In this document: positions 44,656 to 55,128 of the stretch, piece after piece
Layout: each line of letters begins with the position of its first letter
Numbering within the stretch: position 1 is the first letter of the stretch
DNA from: Corynebacterium aurimucosum
GTDB taxonomy: Bacteria > Actinomycetota > Actinomycetes > Mycobacteriales > Mycobacteriaceae
Assembly (NCBI RefSeq): GCF_030408555.1
Contig: NZ_CP047048.1
Span: 1,488,001-1,552,000 of the forward strand
Length of the DNA stretch: 64,000 bases
Direction of reading: 5' to 3'
Made by a program: the position numbers and the translations under genes
Notes under the pieces: generated by a model
What the model saw: only the letters and a program-made list of their open reading frames with translations
What the model was told of the DNA's origin: nothing
Database searches by the model: none

Positions 44656-46749
44656 TCAAATGCCGGCCTCCTTGAGACCGCGTTGCTCCTTTTTCAGATC
44701 AGCGATCTCATCGCGCAAGCGCCCCGCCAACTCGAATTTGAGCTCCCGGGCTGCCTCGCGCATTTGGGTCGTTAGGTCGTCGATAAGCGCCTGCACCTCG
44801 TCGGCAGCCATGGAGGACACATCCGGCTTGTCGACGATGGCCGTGGGATCCGCGTCCTGCCCCTGCTCATCGGCGTCCTCATAAACCTGGTCCAAGATAT
44901 CGGCGATCTTTTTGCGTAGCGGCTGCGGGTCGATGCCGTGCTCCTTGTTATAGGCAATCTGCTTCTCACGGCGGCGCTCAGTCTCCTCGATGGCTTCCTG
45001 CATTGAGTCCGTAATCTTATCGGCGTACATGATGACCTCACCGGACACATTTCGGGCGGCGCGGCCAATAGTCTGAATAAGCGAGGTGGTGGAGCGCAGA
45101 AAACCTTCCTTATCGGCATCCAAGATGGCGACAAGTGAAACTTCAGGAAGGTCGAGGCCCTCACGCAGCAGGTTGATGCCCACGAGGACATCGAATTCCC
45201 CCAAGCGCAATTGGCGCAGCAGCTCCACGCGCTGAAGCGTGTCAATATCCGAGTGGAGGTAGCGCACCTTGATACCGTGTTCCAGCAAATAGTCCGTGAG
45301 GTCCTCTGCCATGCGTTTGGTCAAGGTCGTGACCAGGACGCGCTCCTGCTTCGCGGTGCGGGCGCGGATCTCATCGATGAGATCATCAATCTGGCCCTTG
45401 GTGGGCTTGACCGTCACCTTGGGATCTACGAGGCCGGTGGGGCGAATGACCTGTTCCACGAACTCGCCGCCGGAAGCCGTCATTTCGAAATCACCGGGCG
45501 TCGCCGACATGTACACCGCTTGTCCCACACGTTCTTCGAACTCATCGAAAGTGAGCGGACGGTTGTCTACGGCAGAAGGCAAACGGAAGCCAAACTCCAC
45601 GAGGTTGCGCTTGCGGGCCATATCGCCCTCAAACATGCCGCCGATCTGCGGGACGGTCACGTGAGACTCATCGATGATGGTGAGGAAGTCCTCTGGGAAA
45701 TAGTCCAGGAGTGTCGCCGGCGCGGAGCCGGCGGGACGTCCATCAACGTGGCGCGAATAGTTCTCAATGCCGGAGCAAAAGCCCACCTGCTCGATCATCT
45801 CAAGGTCGTATTCGGTACGCATGCGCAGGCGCTGCGCTTCGAGCAACTTGCCGCGGTTCTCCAGCTCCGCGAGGCGCTCCGCGAGCTCCTCCTTGATGTC
45901 CTCGATGGCACGGGCCATGCGCTCTGGCCCAGCTACATAGTGCGTTGCGGGGAAGATTCTTACCTCGTCGACCCGCTCCAGCACGTCGCCCGTCAAGGGG
46001 TGGATGTAGTAGAGCTCGTCCACGTCATCGCCGAAGAACTCGATGCGCACCGCGCGCTCTTCATAGGCAGGGATAATATCCACGGTATCGCCCTTGACGC
46101 GGAAGGTTCCGCGCGTAAAGCCCACGTCATTGCGCTCATACTGAATATCCACGAGCAAGCGGAGGAAGCGATCGCGGTCGATCTCCTCCCCTTCCTCTAG
46201 CACAACAGAGCGATCAAGATAGGACTGCGGCGTGCCCAGACCGTAGATACACGACACAGAAGAAACCACAACCACATCACGGCGAGAAAGAAGAGCTGAC
46301 GTGGCGGAGTGGCGGAGGCGCTCCACGTCCTCATTAATAGAGGAGTCCTTCTCAATGTAGGTGTCCGTCTGCGCGATATAGGCTTCCGGTTGGTAGTAGT
46401 CGTAATAGGAGACGAAGTACTCCACCGCGTTGTGCGGGAGAAGCTGGCGCAGCTCATTCGCCAGCTGCGCCGCCAGCGTTTTATTCGGCGCCATCACAAG
46501 TGTTGGGCGCTGCTGCTTTTCGATGAGCCAGGCGGCTGTCGCGGACTTACCAGTACCCGTGGCACCCATGAGTACCACGTCGCGCTCGCCGCGACTGAGC
46601 CGCTCATCCAGTTCCGCGATGGCGGCGGGCTGGTCGCCAGCGGGCTGGAATTCGGACTCAACACGGAACTCGGCTGAGCGCCGCTCGATTTCGCCAACAG
46701 GGCGATGTTCGGAGACGGGCAGGATGGGGTGTTCAGCAGCAAAAGCCAT
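44656..46749 (-). CDS. uvrB: Excinuclease ABC subunit B
   Basis: 697 residues from [11 protein letters not shown]. Walker [14 protein letters not shown] (about residue 60), the beta-hairpin region ([29 protein letters not shown]), DESHVT (the DEAD-like box), the helicase C motifs (QTIGRAARN), and a C-terminal UVR domain ([27 protein letters not shown], about 650-690) for UvrC contact. TAGACT lies 7 bases before the ATG, suggesting a leaderless mRNA. A longer frame to 46794 is rejected. Confidence 0.97.
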   Translation of the reverse strand: MAFAAEHPILPVSEHRPVGEIERRSAEFRVESEFQPAGDQPAAIAELDERLSRGERDVVLMGATGTGKSATAAWLIEKQQRPTLVMAPNKTLAAQLANELRQLLPHNAVEYFVSYYDYYQPEAYIAQTDTYIEKDSSINEDVERLRHSATSALLSRRDVVVVSSVSCIYGLGTPQSYLDRSVVLEEGEEIDRDRFLRLLVDIQYERNDVGFTRGTFRVKGDTVDIIPAYEERAVRIEFFGDDVDELYYIHPLTGDVLERVDEVRIFPATHYVAGPERMARAIEDIKEELAERLAELENRGKLLEAQRLRMRTEYDLEMIEQVGFCSGIENYSRHVDGRPAGSAPATLLDYFPEDFLTIIDESHVTVPQIGGMFEGDMARKRNLVEFGFRLPSAVDNRPLTFDEFEERVGQAVYMSATPGDFEMTASGGEFVEQVIRPTGLVDPKVTVKPTKGQIDDLIDEIRARTAKQERVLVTTLTKRMAEDLTDYLLEHGIKVRYLHSDIDTLQRVELLRQLRLGEFDVLVGINLLREGLDLPEVSLVAILDADKEGFLRSTTSLIQTIGRAARNVSGEVIMYADKITDSMQEAIEETERRREKQIAYNKEHGIDPQPLRKKIADILDQVYEDADEQGQDADPTAIVDKPDVSSMAADEVQALIDDLTTQMREAARELKFELAGRLRDEIADLKKEQRGLKEAGI

Positions 46750-46846
46750 GCTGACCAGTCTAACGCGCACACCACGAAACCTGCTAGGGCCCACTGGCTA
46801 GGCAACCTGTCTCACCTGTGTCTGTGAAGGGAGGCCTCACTGCATT

Positions 46847-47209
46847 TTAGGGCAACGCCGCGCGCGTCCTGCGCAACCACAGTTCAAGCTCACCCGTGGT
46901 TTCCCACAACGCATAAATCGGGGAACTGTTGGGCTCCATCGCTGTATTGATTTTCTTGCGCAACCAGGCCCGGGTCTGTGGTGTGCGCAAAGCTTTAACG
47001 TCATCCGCGCTAATTCCAGCGGGGAGCCTATCTTCAGGCGTGGTGGCCAATGCCCCCAAGGCAATGATTACCTCGGCATCATCGACGTCGATGGGAGAAT
47101 CCACGCAGCTTTTCTTAAACGTATCAAGATCGAAGGAGCCATCACGGATTGCCGCGAGCACTTCGCACGCGGCGTGATTATCAAAAGGCCCAACATCCCA
47201 CGTTCCCAT
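46847..47209 (-). CDS. DUF4259 domain-containing protein
   Basis: 120 residues beginning MGTWDVGPFDNHAACEVLA, the start pattern of DUF4259 (MGTWG-GPFDND-A-D). A -10-like TAATCT lies 8 bases before the ATG, so it is probably leaderless; upstream codons to 47254 lack the family motif. It is short and acidic with no membrane segment. It is divergent from the secreted DUF4185 protein. The function is unknown. Confidence 0.85.
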   Translation of the reverse strand: MGTWDVGPFDNHAACEVLAAIRDGSFDLDTFKKSCVDSPIDVDDAEVIIALGALATTPEDRLPAGISADDVKALRTPQTRAWLRKKINTAMEPNSSPIYALWETTGELELWLRRTRAALP

Positions 47210-47299
47210 GGAGGTGCAGATTAAGCAGGGAATGTGAACGGGATGCGAGCACAAGGTAAACTTTAGCCGCCATATCCTTTAAAAGTTGGCGCTCTCCTT

Positions 47300-47305
47300 T
47301 AGAAT
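47300..47305 (+). promoter_or_regulatory. -10 element of a leaderless promoter
   Basis: TAGAAT, 8 bases before the ATG at 47314, with a TTTAAA 16 bases further upstream as possible -35. The gene has no Shine-Dalgarno, consistent with transcription starting at or next to the ATG. Confidence 0.5.
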
Positions 47306-47313
47306 CTGCTGAC

Positions 47314-48678
47314 ATGAAGCTTCGTTCTCTTACCAGCGCGTTGACCATTGCCGGACTAGTGCCTGTCGCTATCGTGACCCACTCCCCTGCGGCCCACGCG
47401 TCACCGTGTACGGCCTACTCGAGGTCCGGCAGCTTCACGTCGAAACCCGAGACTTCCGGCTCTTCGCTCGGTGGGCTCGACGCCCTACTCGGCAGCTCTT
47501 CCCGGTCCAGCAGTTCGGGCAATACTGAGGCACCACAGCGCAGCAACTATAACCAGCGCCAGATCAGCGGCGGGCCAACCCAAATCATGCAGCTCATCAC
47601 TGGTTCCGGTTCTCCAAACCGCACCGACCGGAAGTTTGATATTTCCGGAACTGACCTCGGCATCGCCTACTCGGATGGCGCGGGCAAATCCTACTATGTC
47701 TTCGGCGATTCCATGGATTGCTCAAGCGAGGGCGACGGGTGGCGTTCCAACCTCCTTTTGCGCACGAGCGACCACGACTATGGTGACGGCCTGCGCCTGG
47801 AGGAAGCACTAACGAACTCGGGATGGTCGGCTCAAGGCCGGGCTAAGGAGTTCATCCCTTCCCAGAAGGTGGGAGATAAAGACACCAACGGCGAGCGCAC
47901 CACTATCCCCACGGCCGGCATAGTGGTCGACGGCGTGCACTACATCGACTACATGTCGGTGCGCTCCTGGCACGATCCGAAGACCGGCTGGTCCACCAAC
48001 TTTGGCGCGACCGTGAAGTCGACTGATGGCGGAGTCACGTGGCGCGCAGTGCCAGAGGCCACCCGAACCAACACTAGCCACGGTGCGAACGCGCCGATTC
48101 CCGGCGGCGCCAACTACCGCAAAGGGTTTGAAAAACTTCAACAATCAGCCTTCATCGAGCACGACGAGTACATTTACCGCTTCACCACCGGCAACGGCCG
48201 CCGCGGCCCAGCATATTTGTCCCGTGCGTTGAAGTCGGAGTTTCCTAACGAGGAAGCCTTCAGCTACTACTCTGACGGCTCCTGGGTGAAGAATCCGGCG
48301 CGCGCCACCGAGGTACTCGACGGCAAGGTATCCGAACTCTCTGTGGCTTACAACCACTACTTGGGCAAATACATCACTATGTACGGGGTGGAGGGCGAAG
48401 GCATCGTTATGCGCACGGCCGATAGCCCAGAAGGCCCATGGTCGCCGCGCCGCATGCTGGTGAGTGAAAAGACCACCAAGGTCGTCAGCGGCCAGCCGCT
48501 CAATGACACCTATGCTCCCTTCGTTCTGCCGAACCAGGACGATCAGCACCTCTATTACACTCTGACGTCCTGGCATGACTACAACACCATGCTCATGCGC
48601 ACAGACCTCGACTTCGTGGGCGAACACATGGAAAACAACGACCACGTTGAAGTCTCTGACGTCGTAGCGACGCGTTAG
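47314..48678 (+). CDS. Secreted DUF4185 protein
   Basis: 454 residues. Signal peptide 1-29 (LTIAGLVPVAIVTHSPAAHA, cleavage near AHA). A Ser/Gly-rich linker (about 35-80) precedes a beta-propeller-like domain of the DUF4185 type with repeated Asp-rich turns: DLGIAYSDGAGKSYYVFGDSMD, PTAGIVVDGVHYIDYMSVRSWH, LYYTLTSWHDYNTMLMRTDLDF. Such five-bladed folds are shared with glycoside hydrolases of clans F and J, but no catalytic role is proven. It is exported. The gene stands between divergent DUF4259 and convergent coaE. Confidence 0.85.
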   Translation: MKLRSLTSALTIAGLVPVAIVTHSPAAHASPCTAYSRSGSFTSKPETSGSSLGGLDALLGSSSRSSSSGNTEAPQRSNYNQRQISGGPTQIMQLITGSGSPNRTDRKFDISGTDLGIAYSDGAGKSYYVFGDSMDCSSEGDGWRSNLLLRTSDHDYGDGLRLEEALTNSGWSAQGRAKEFIPSQKVGDKDTNGERTTIPTAGIVVDGVHYIDYMSVRSWHDPKTGWSTNFGATVKSTDGGVTWRAVPEATRTNTSHGANAPIPGGANYRKGFEKLQQSAFIEHDEYIYRFTTGNGRRGPAYLSRALKSEFPNEEAFSYYSDGSWVKNPARATEVLDGKVSELSVAYNHYLGKYITMYGVEGEGIVMRTADSPEGPWSPRRMLVSEKTTKVVSGQPLNDTYAPFVLPNQDDQHLYYTLTSWHDYNTMLMRTDLDFVGEHMENNDHVEVSDVVATR

Positions 48679-48692
48679 TTAATTGCGCGTCC

Positions 48693-49295
48693 CTAGGCGA
48701 ACCGGGAGCGGAGCTTGTCGACGACCCCGTCAACCTGCGCATCGAGCTTATCGCGAGCGCCGTTGTTATCAATGATGAAATCAGCAGCGGCGCGGCGCAC
48801 ATCGTCCGGGACCTGCGCGGCTATCCGGCGGCGCGCATCCCCCTCATCCAGCCCGCGATACTCCACGAGGCGGCGAACCCGCTCCTCCACATCGACGTCA
48901 ACGACGATGGTGGCGTCCATATTTTTGTGTAGACCCTTGTCCACGAGGAGCGGCATGTCATACACCACGAAGTCGGCGCCAGCGCGGCGCGCGGAGTCGA
49001 AGCGGGCCTGGGTTTCCTCCTGAATACGCGGGTGCGTAATGGAGTTGAGGAGATCGGTCTTCTCCCGGCTGGCGAAAGCGCGGGAAGCCAGCAGCCCACG
49101 ATCGAGGCTTCCATCGGCTTGAAGGATATCCTCCCCGAAAGCGTCTGCTAACTCAGCGAGCGCCGGTTGCCCCGGTTCAACGATGTCCCGAGCTATCTGA
49201 TCGGCATCAACTAGCTCCCATCCGTGGTGCAGGAGAAGCTGCGCCACTGTAGATTTTCCGCTGCCGATACCGCCGGTGAGTCCAATGAGCTTCAT
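48693..49295 (-). CDS. coaE: Dephospho-CoA kinase
   Basis: Last step of coenzyme A synthesis. 200 residues. P-loop GLTGGIGSGKSTVAQ (residues about 5-19), DADQIARDIVEPG (about 32-44), and the DMPLLVD and EERVRRL lid motifs. Single-domain form; some actinobacterial CoaE proteins have a C-terminal extension not present here. It lies 113 bases downstream of rpsA on the same strand, beyond a terminator hairpin. Confidence 0.96.
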   Translation of the reverse strand: MKLIGLTGGIGSGKSTVAQLLLHHGWELVDADQIARDIVEPGQPALAELADAFGEDILQADGSLDRGLLASRAFASREKTDLLNSITHPRIQEETQARFDSARRAGADFVVYDMPLLVDKGLHKNMDATIVVDVDVEERVRRLVEYRGLDEGDARRRIAAQVPDDVRRAAADFIIDNNGARDKLDAQVDGVVDKLRSRFA

Positions 49296-49312
49296 ACCGG
49301 CTTAGGATACGC

Positions 49313-49351
49313 GAAAGGCCGCCCCTCCCACAGTGGGAGAAGCGGCCTTTC
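49313..49351 (-). terminator. Terminator after rpsA
   Basis: Stem GAAAGGCCGC / GCGGCCTTTC with an inner stem CTCCCAC/GTGGGAG. It follows the rpsA stop on the minus strand, reading into TTTCGCG. Strong, so coaE likely has its own promoter or depends on read-through. Confidence 0.75.
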
Positions 49352-49408
49352 TCAAAAGCTAGACCATCTCGGGTTCATCGCTGAGTGCGAACCGAGAAAG
49401 ATCCATTC

Positions 49409-50869
49409 TTAGTTGCCAGCGAGCTTGTCGCGCAGAGCAGCGAGCTGCTCGTCGGATGCGAGGGAGCCGCCAACCTCTGCCTGAGAATCGGATGCCGGAG
49501 CTGCATCCTGAGACTCGGAAGAGTAGTTGGAGTTGGCAGCGGACTCAGCGGCCTCAGCAGCTGCAGCACGGTTGCGCTCGATCTGAGCGGTGTGCAGGTT
49601 GAAGCGACGCTCGGACTCGGCGTAGCGAGCCTCCCAAGCCTGACGCTGCTCGTCGTAGCCCTCGAGCCACTCGTTGGTCTCTGGGTCGAAGCCCTCCGGG
49701 AACACGTAGTTGCCCTGCTCGTCGTAGGAGTCAGCCATGCCGTACTTGGACGGATCGAACTCGTCAGTGTAGTCCTCGTCGGCCTGCTTAACAGACAGGG
49801 AGATACGACGACGCTCGAGGTCGATGTCGATGACCTTGACCATGACTTCCTGGCCAACGTTGACAACCTGGTCCGGAACCTCCACGTGGCGTTGAGCCAG
49901 CTCGGAGATGTGGACGAGGCCCTCGATGCCCTCCTCGACGCGAACGAAGGCGCCGAACGGAACGAGCTTGGTGACCTTGCCCGGGACGATCTGGCCCACA
50001 GCGTGGGTGCGGGCGAAGACGCGCCACGGATCTTCCTGGGTTGCCTTCAGGGACAGGGACACGCGCTCGCGGTCCAGGTCGACGTCGAGAACCTCGACGG
50101 TGACCTCGTCGCCCACGGTGACAACCTCAGACGGGTGGTCGATGTGCTTCCAGGACAGCTCGGAAACGTGAACCAGGCCGTCGACACCGCCGAGATCGAC
50201 GAAGGCGCCGAAGTTGACGATGGAGGAGACAACGCCCTTGCGGACCTGACCCTTCTGCAGCTGGTGCAGGAACTCGGAGCGGACCTCGGACTGGGTCTGC
50301 TCGAGGTATGCGCGGCGAGACAGGACAACGTTGTTACGCTGCTTGTCCAGCTCGATGATCTTAGCCTCGAGCTCCTGGCCGATGTACGGCTCCAGGTCGC
50401 GAACGCGGCGCATCTCAACGAGGGAGGCCGGGAGGAAGCCACGGAGGCCGATGTCGAGGATGAGACCACCCTTGACAACCTCGATGACGGTACCGGTAAC
50501 CGGCTCTTCCTTGGCGTGCAGCTCTTCGACGGCGCCCCAAGCGCGCTCGTACTGTGCGCGCTTCTTGGACAGGATCAGACGGCCTTCCTTGTCCTCCTTG
50601 GTGAGAACAAGTGCGTCGATCTCGTCGCCGACCTCGACAACCTCATCCGGGTTGACGTCGTGCTTGATAGAGAGCTCGCGGGACGGGATGACGCCCTCGG
50701 TCTTGTAACCGATGTCGAGCAGGACCTCGTCGTGGTCAACCTTGACCACGGTGCCCTCGACGATGTCACCATCGTTGAAGTACTTGATGGTGGCGTCGAC
50801 GGCTGCGAGGAAGTCCTCTGCGGTTCCGATGTCGTTGATCGCAACCTGAGGGGTGTTAGAAGTTGGCAT
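49409..50869 (-). CDS. rpsA: 30S ribosomal protein S1
   Basis: 486 residues with four S1 (OB-fold) domains at about residues 34-105, 122-187, 208-276 and 293-362 (each with a G-V---V--G repeat such as GQVRKGVVSSIVNFGAFVDLG). The C-terminal ~110 residues are acidic, Ala/Glu/Ser-rich and unlikely to be folded. Four rather than six domains is usual for actinobacteria. The 235-base gap upstream to the methyltransferase gene holds the divergent promoters and no gene that I can support. Confidence 0.97.
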   Translation of the reverse strand: MPTSNTPQVAINDIGTAEDFLAAVDATIKYFNDGDIVEGTVVKVDHDEVLLDIGYKTEGVIPSRELSIKHDVNPDEVVEVGDEIDALVLTKEDKEGRLILSKKRAQYERAWGAVEELHAKEEPVTGTVIEVVKGGLILDIGLRGFLPASLVEMRRVRDLEPYIGQELEAKIIELDKQRNNVVLSRRAYLEQTQSEVRSEFLHQLQKGQVRKGVVSSIVNFGAFVDLGGVDGLVHVSELSWKHIDHPSEVVTVGDEVTVEVLDVDLDRERVSLSLKATQEDPWRVFARTHAVGQIVPGKVTKLVPFGAFVRVEEGIEGLVHISELAQRHVEVPDQVVNVGQEVMVKVIDIDLERRRISLSVKQADEDYTDEFDPSKYGMADSYDEQGNYVFPEGFDPETNEWLEGYDEQRQAWEARYAESERRFNLHTAQIERNRAAAAEAAESAANSNYSSESQDAAPASDSQAEVGGSLASDEQLAALRDKLAGN

Positions 50870-51110
50870 GTAGTTATGCTCCGAATAAACGTAGGAGATC
50901 GTAATTGGACAGTTACGCGTCTCTTGAAAAGCGTCATTAAGCAGCGCAAATGCGCAAGGCTTAAGATGGATTTCAATCCCGACTCGCAGCCGTGCCGAGC
51001 TCTCCTACAGTAGCCCAGCGCGTCCCGAGTCATAGACACGCCCGTACAACCCTACATCCTCGCAGCTAAAACGGCAAATACAACACGGAAAAGAAATTGG
51101 AAAAGTGAGA

Positions 51111-51851
51111 ATGTCTTCTGCAGCCTTTTCTGCTTCCTCAGCCAATCGCAATTTTTGGGATCGTGACGCCGATTCCTACCACGCGGAACACCCCGAATAT
51201 CTATCCTCTTTCTACTGGTGTCCTGAGATGCTGCACGAGGCGGAAGCGCAGCTACTGAGCGATGTCTCCTCCGCTACCGTCCTCGAGCTCGGCTGCGGCT
51301 CCGCGCCTTGCACGCAGTGGCTGCAAGGACGCGCGCGCTTTGCCACGGGCTTCGATCTCTCGTCTGGAATGCTTTCCCATGCCGAGAGTGGCCTACCGCT
51401 CGTTCAGGCTGATGTCCTAGCACTTCCCTATCGTGACGGATCCTTCGACGTCGTCTTCTCCGCCTTTGGCGCCCTTCCCTTCGTGGCCAACCTTGACCAG
51501 GCACTGAACGAAGTCCACCGTGTTCTGCACCCTCATGGCCGCTTCGTCTTTTCTGTGCCACACCCCATGCGTTGGGTCTTCCCCGATGATCCACAGGACC
51601 TCACTGCGCAGCTGTCTTATTTTGAACGCGCCTACCTAGAGCAGGATGACAGCGGTGAGCTCAGCTATGCCGAGTTCCACCGCACGATGGGCGATTGGGT
51701 GCGAGCACTCCAAGTGCGCGGTGCATTTGAAATTCGCAACCTCATCGAACCCGAGTGGCCGGAGGAAAACACACTTACTTGGGGACAATGGTCGCCTGAG
51801 CGGGGAGCCATTTTCCCCGGCACCGCCATCTTCGTGTGCGAAGCACGGTAG
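51111..51851 (+). CDS. Class I SAM-dependent methyltransferase
   Basis: 246 residues. SAM motif I VLELGCGSAPCTQWLQG (about residues 62-78), motif II-III VQADVLALPYRDGSFDVVFSAFGALPFV, which is the UbiE/Methyltransf_11 pattern. The N-terminal NRNFWDRDADSYHAEHPEYL resembles SAM methyltransferases acting on small molecules. A GTG at 51105 is an alternative start. The substrate is unknown. Divergent from rpsA. Confidence 0.88.
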   Translation: MSSAAFSASSANRNFWDRDADSYHAEHPEYLSSFYWCPEMLHEAEAQLLSDVSSATVLELGCGSAPCTQWLQGRARFATGFDLSSGMLSHAESGLPLVQADVLALPYRDGSFDVVFSAFGALPFVANLDQALNEVHRVLHPHGRFVFSVPHPMRWVFPDDPQDLTAQLSYFERAYLEQDDSGELSYAEFHRTMGDWVRALQVRGAFEIRNLIEPEWPEENTLTWGQWSPERGAIFPGTAIFVCEAR

Positions 51852-51911
51852 GTCAGACACTACCTCCCCTGGTATCGAATCAATCGGCTGCAGCGAACTA
51901 AGCTGACAGCC

Positions 51912-52382
51912 ATGCTTCTAGAACGCCTCGGGATTTTCGCGCGCCGCGCAGTGGCCTGGTGGATTGATGCCTTTCTCGCCGCCGCCATCATCGTGGCACT
52001 CAAGTGGCTTATCAACCTCATCGCCGATGAAGTGCTGAGCGGTCGAGCAGGCGCTGTCTATGACATCGTTGCCCTCGCACTCGTCTTCTACGTCTACCGA
52101 GTGTGGGTAGAGGCCGCAAAGCAGACTTCCCTGGGTAAGTGGTCGCTAAAGCTAGAAGTCATTGCTGAGCATCCCGGAATCGGCAGCGCAGCCGTTCGCA
52201 ACGGCTGGCTCCTTCTCACACTTCTCGCGTTGACAGGACTCCCCTTCGTGGAGGCAACCATCCTGGGCATCCTCGGCCTCAGCGTCCTGCTGCTGGGACA
52301 AACCCCATTCGACCTCCTTGCCGGATGTTTGGTCGAGCGCCGCACGCCCACCGAAGACGAGCGCGCGGTGGGCTTGACCTAA
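51912..52382 (+). CDS. RDD family membrane protein
   Basis: 156 residues. N-terminal GIFARRAVAWWIDAFLAAAIIVALKWL holds the RDD pattern (Arg-Arg ... Asp) and first helix; two more helices follow (about 55-70 and 100-130). Members are small membrane proteins of uncertain role, some Na+/H+ or Li+ linked. Its stop is 3 bases from the polA stop on the opposite strand. Confidence 0.85.
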   Translation: MLLERLGIFARRAVAWWIDAFLAAAIIVALKWLINLIADEVLSGRAGAVYDIVALALVFYVYRVWVEAAKQTSLGKWSLKLEVIAEHPGIGSAAVRNGWLLLTLLALTGLPFVEATILGILGLSVLLLGQTPFDLLAGCLVERRTPTEDERAVGLT

Positions 52383-52385
52383 GCC

Positions 52386-55028
52386 CTAGTGCGCTGCGGC
52401 ATCCCAGTTTTTGCCCACACCAACGGAGACCTCAAGGGGCACAGTCAACTCGATAGCCTTGTCCATCTCTCGCTCCACGATGCGCTGGACGTCCTCCGCT
52501 TCGCCGGGAGCCACCTCCACGACGAGTTCATCGTGAACCTGGAGCAAGACGCGCGAGGCCAAACCTTCAAGCGCCTTGTCCACGCGAATCATGGCCACCT
52601 TGATAATGTCTGCTGCAGTTCCCTGAATCGGGGCGTTGAGCGCTGCGCGCTCGGCGTTCTCGCGAGCAACACGATTATCGGAGTTCAGCTCCGGTAGGTA
52701 GCGGCGGCGCCCGAAGACCGTGGAGGTGTAGCCGTCCTTTCGAGCTTGCACGACAACTTCGTCGAGGTAGCGCTTTACACCACCAAATCGCTCAAAGTAG
52801 CTCTCCATGATCTCCTTGGCTTCCCGTGCGGGGATGCCCAGCTGTTGCGACAAGCCAAATGCGGATAGCCCATAGACCAAGCCATAGGACATGGCCTTGA
52901 CTCGGCGGCGCAGCTCTGGGGTGACCTCATCGACAGGAACATCGAAGACCTTGGAACCAACGTAGTTATGGAGGTCCTCACCCTCCCGGTAGGCCTCAAT
53001 AAGCCCAGGGTCGGCAGAGAGGTGCGCCATGACTCGCATCTCAATCTGCGAGTAATCGGCCGTAATCAAGGTTTCGAAGTCTTCACCGACCACGAAGGCC
53101 GAGCGGATCTGGCGACCAGCCTCCGTGCGCACCGGGATGTTCTGCAGATTCGGCTCGGTCGAGGATAGGCGGCCGGTTGAAGTCACCGTCTGGTTAAACG
53201 TGGTGTGAATGCGGCCATCCGGCTGAATGGTCTTGATGAGCCCCTCCAGCGTCGTCTTCATTTTCTGGTATTCGCGGTGCGCCAGCAGGTGATCCAGGAA
53301 GGGGTGCGGATGGGTAACGGCCAGCTGCTCAATTTCCTTAGCTGCGGTCGAATAACCTGTCTTAGTCTTCTTCGTCTTCGGCATATCGAAAGTATCGAAG
53401 AGCACCGCCTGCAGCTGCTTCGGGGAATTCAGGTTAAGAGAATCATCACCAGCCAACTCGCGGGCGGCGCGTTCCTGCTCATTGACCTGCTCAATGAAAG
53501 CATCACGCTGCGTTTCCAAGACATCGCGGTCAACTGCAATACCAGCGGCCTCCATCTGGGCCAGGATGGTCACGAGCGGCAACTCAAGGTCTGTATACAA
53601 CTCGAAGGAATCAATCTCTTGGAGTTGACTAGTCAGTTCTGCCGCCAGCTCCATGATGGCGCCGGCCTGTTCTACAAGTTGATTGTCATCCAAGAGGGAA
53701 AGCTGCTCCGTGGCCACCCCCAAGGACTTCTGCAGATGGCGCTGGTACACGTCCGTCAACGCATACGTGCGCTGACCTGGGCGCAGGAGGTAGGCCGCCA
53801 GGGCTGTGTCATGGGCAATTCCACGTAGTTCAATCCCTCGCCCCGCCAGCATGTGCCAAGTAGCCTTTGCCTCGTGCACATACTTCGGCGCATCTGATGA
53901 CAACCACGCGGCCAGGGCGGCGTCATCTTCTGCATCCAGGTCCGCCAATTCAATCTGGAGTCCTTCAAAAGCTGAATCGACCAGTGCTAGCGCTGCCGCA
54001 TCTCCTGCACCTGGGGTTCCGTCACCCTGCACGAATACCGCGACATGCTTTTTACCTTCGAGCCACTTAGCCAGCGGCGTGTCCACCACGGTCACCGATA
54101 CATCCGGCGTTTCCTCCGCCGCGGCAGCTTCGGCGGCGGCATCGTGCGGAACGGCGTTGAGGACCCGCTCGCGCAGGTTGGTGCCAAATTCCAACTCGTC
54201 GAAGCGAGCCGCGACCTCGCTAGCGACCGCTCCCTTGAATTCCAGGTCTGCCGGTCCAACCTCCAGGTCCATGTCCGTCACCATTTGGGTGAGCTTCCGG
54301 TTGAGCTTGACCTGTTCAATGCGGTCGCGGAAGTTCTGGCCCGCCACTCCCTTGATTTCCTCGGCATGCTCAATGAGGCCATCGAGGGAACCATACTGGG
54401 TAATCCATTTCGTGGCGGTCTTCTCCCCCACTTTCGGAACGGAAGGCAAGTTATCGGAAGGATCTCCGCGCAAGGCTGCGAAATCCGGGTACTGCTCGGG
54501 ACTCAGGCCGTACTTCTCCTTCACCGCCTCCGGTGTAAAGCGATGCAGCTTGGACACCCCGCGCATGGGATAAAGGACGGTCGTGGAGTCGTCGACAAGC
54601 TGCAGATAGTCGCGGTCACCAGTGACCAGGAAGGTCTCATAGCCCGCTCCCGCCTGCGTCGACAGCGTGGCCACGATGTCATCGGCTTCGAAATTCTCAC
54701 GCGACAGCGTGGTGATTCCCAGTGTTTCTAGCACTTCTCGGATGAGCTCAACCTGGCCGCGGAATTCTTCAGGAGCAGCCTCTCGCTGCGCCTTGTACTC
54801 GGGAAACATCTCGGTACGGAAGGTCTTACGCCCCACGTCGAAGGCAACGGCGACGAAATCTGGCTTCTCTTCGGCCAGGATATTCGCCAGCATGGAAAGG
54901 AATCCGTACACAGCGTTCGTGTGCTGACCGCCTGAGGTGGAAAAGTTCTCCGCGGGCAGTGCATAAAATGCGCGAAAGGCCATGGAGTGGCCGTCGATGA
55001 GCAAGAGTCGGGGCTGAGAAGTAGTCAC
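52386..55028 (-). CDS. polA: DNA polymerase I
   Basis: 880 residues from GTG 55028. N-terminal 5'-3' exonuclease (LLIDGHSMAFRAFYAL; about 1-290), a 3'-5' exonuclease-like domain without the catalytic carboxylates (about 310-490), and polymerase domain with motif A DYSQIEMRVMAHLS, motif B RRRVKAMSYGLVYGLSAFGLSQ and motif C HDELVVE. TAGGAT lies 7 bases before the GTG, so the ATG at 55037 would lie inside the promoter and is rejected. The convergent RDD gene is 3 bases away. Confidence 0.96.
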   Translation of the reverse strand: MTTSQPRLLLIDGHSMAFRAFYALPAENFSTSGGQHTNAVYGFLSMLANILAEEKPDFVAVAFDVGRKTFRTEMFPEYKAQREAAPEEFRGQVELIREVLETLGITTLSRENFEADDIVATLSTQAGAGYETFLVTGDRDYLQLVDDSTTVLYPMRGVSKLHRFTPEAVKEKYGLSPEQYPDFAALRGDPSDNLPSVPKVGEKTATKWITQYGSLDGLIEHAEEIKGVAGQNFRDRIEQVKLNRKLTQMVTDMDLEVGPADLEFKGAVASEVAARFDELEFGTNLRERVLNAVPHDAAAEAAAAEETPDVSVTVVDTPLAKWLEGKKHVAVFVQGDGTPGAGDAAALALVDSAFEGLQIELADLDAEDDAALAAWLSSDAPKYVHEAKATWHMLAGRGIELRGIAHDTALAAYLLRPGQRTYALTDVYQRHLQKSLGVATEQLSLLDDNQLVEQAGAIMELAAELTSQLQEIDSFELYTDLELPLVTILAQMEAAGIAVDRDVLETQRDAFIEQVNEQERAARELAGDDSLNLNSPKQLQAVLFDTFDMPKTKKTKTGYSTAAKEIEQLAVTHPHPFLDHLLAHREYQKMKTTLEGLIKTIQPDGRIHTTFNQTVTSTGRLSSTEPNLQNIPVRTEAGRQIRSAFVVGEDFETLITADYSQIEMRVMAHLSADPGLIEAYREGEDLHNYVGSKVFDVPVDEVTPELRRRVKAMSYGLVYGLSAFGLSQQLGIPAREAKEIMESYFERFGGVKRYLDEVVVQARKDGYTSTVFGRRRYLPELNSDNRVARENAERAALNAPIQGTAADIIKVAMIRVDKALEGLASRVLLQVHDELVVEVAPGEAEDVQRIVEREMDKAIELTVPLEVSVGVGKNWDAAAH

Positions 55029-55035
55029 CCGGCCC

Positions 55036-55041
55036 ATCCTA
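55036..55041 (-). promoter_or_regulatory. -10 element of polA
   Basis: TAGGAT on the minus strand, 7 bases before the GTG start. It supports a leaderless polA transcript. No convincing -35 hexamer is visible. Confidence 0.45.
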
Positions 55042-55128
55042 ACGTGTTGCACGGAGCGGCACCGTTGAGGGCCGTAGGCAGGCAATTAGGTTCACATTGG
55101 TCGGCTGCGCTACTATCGTTGCTTGTGC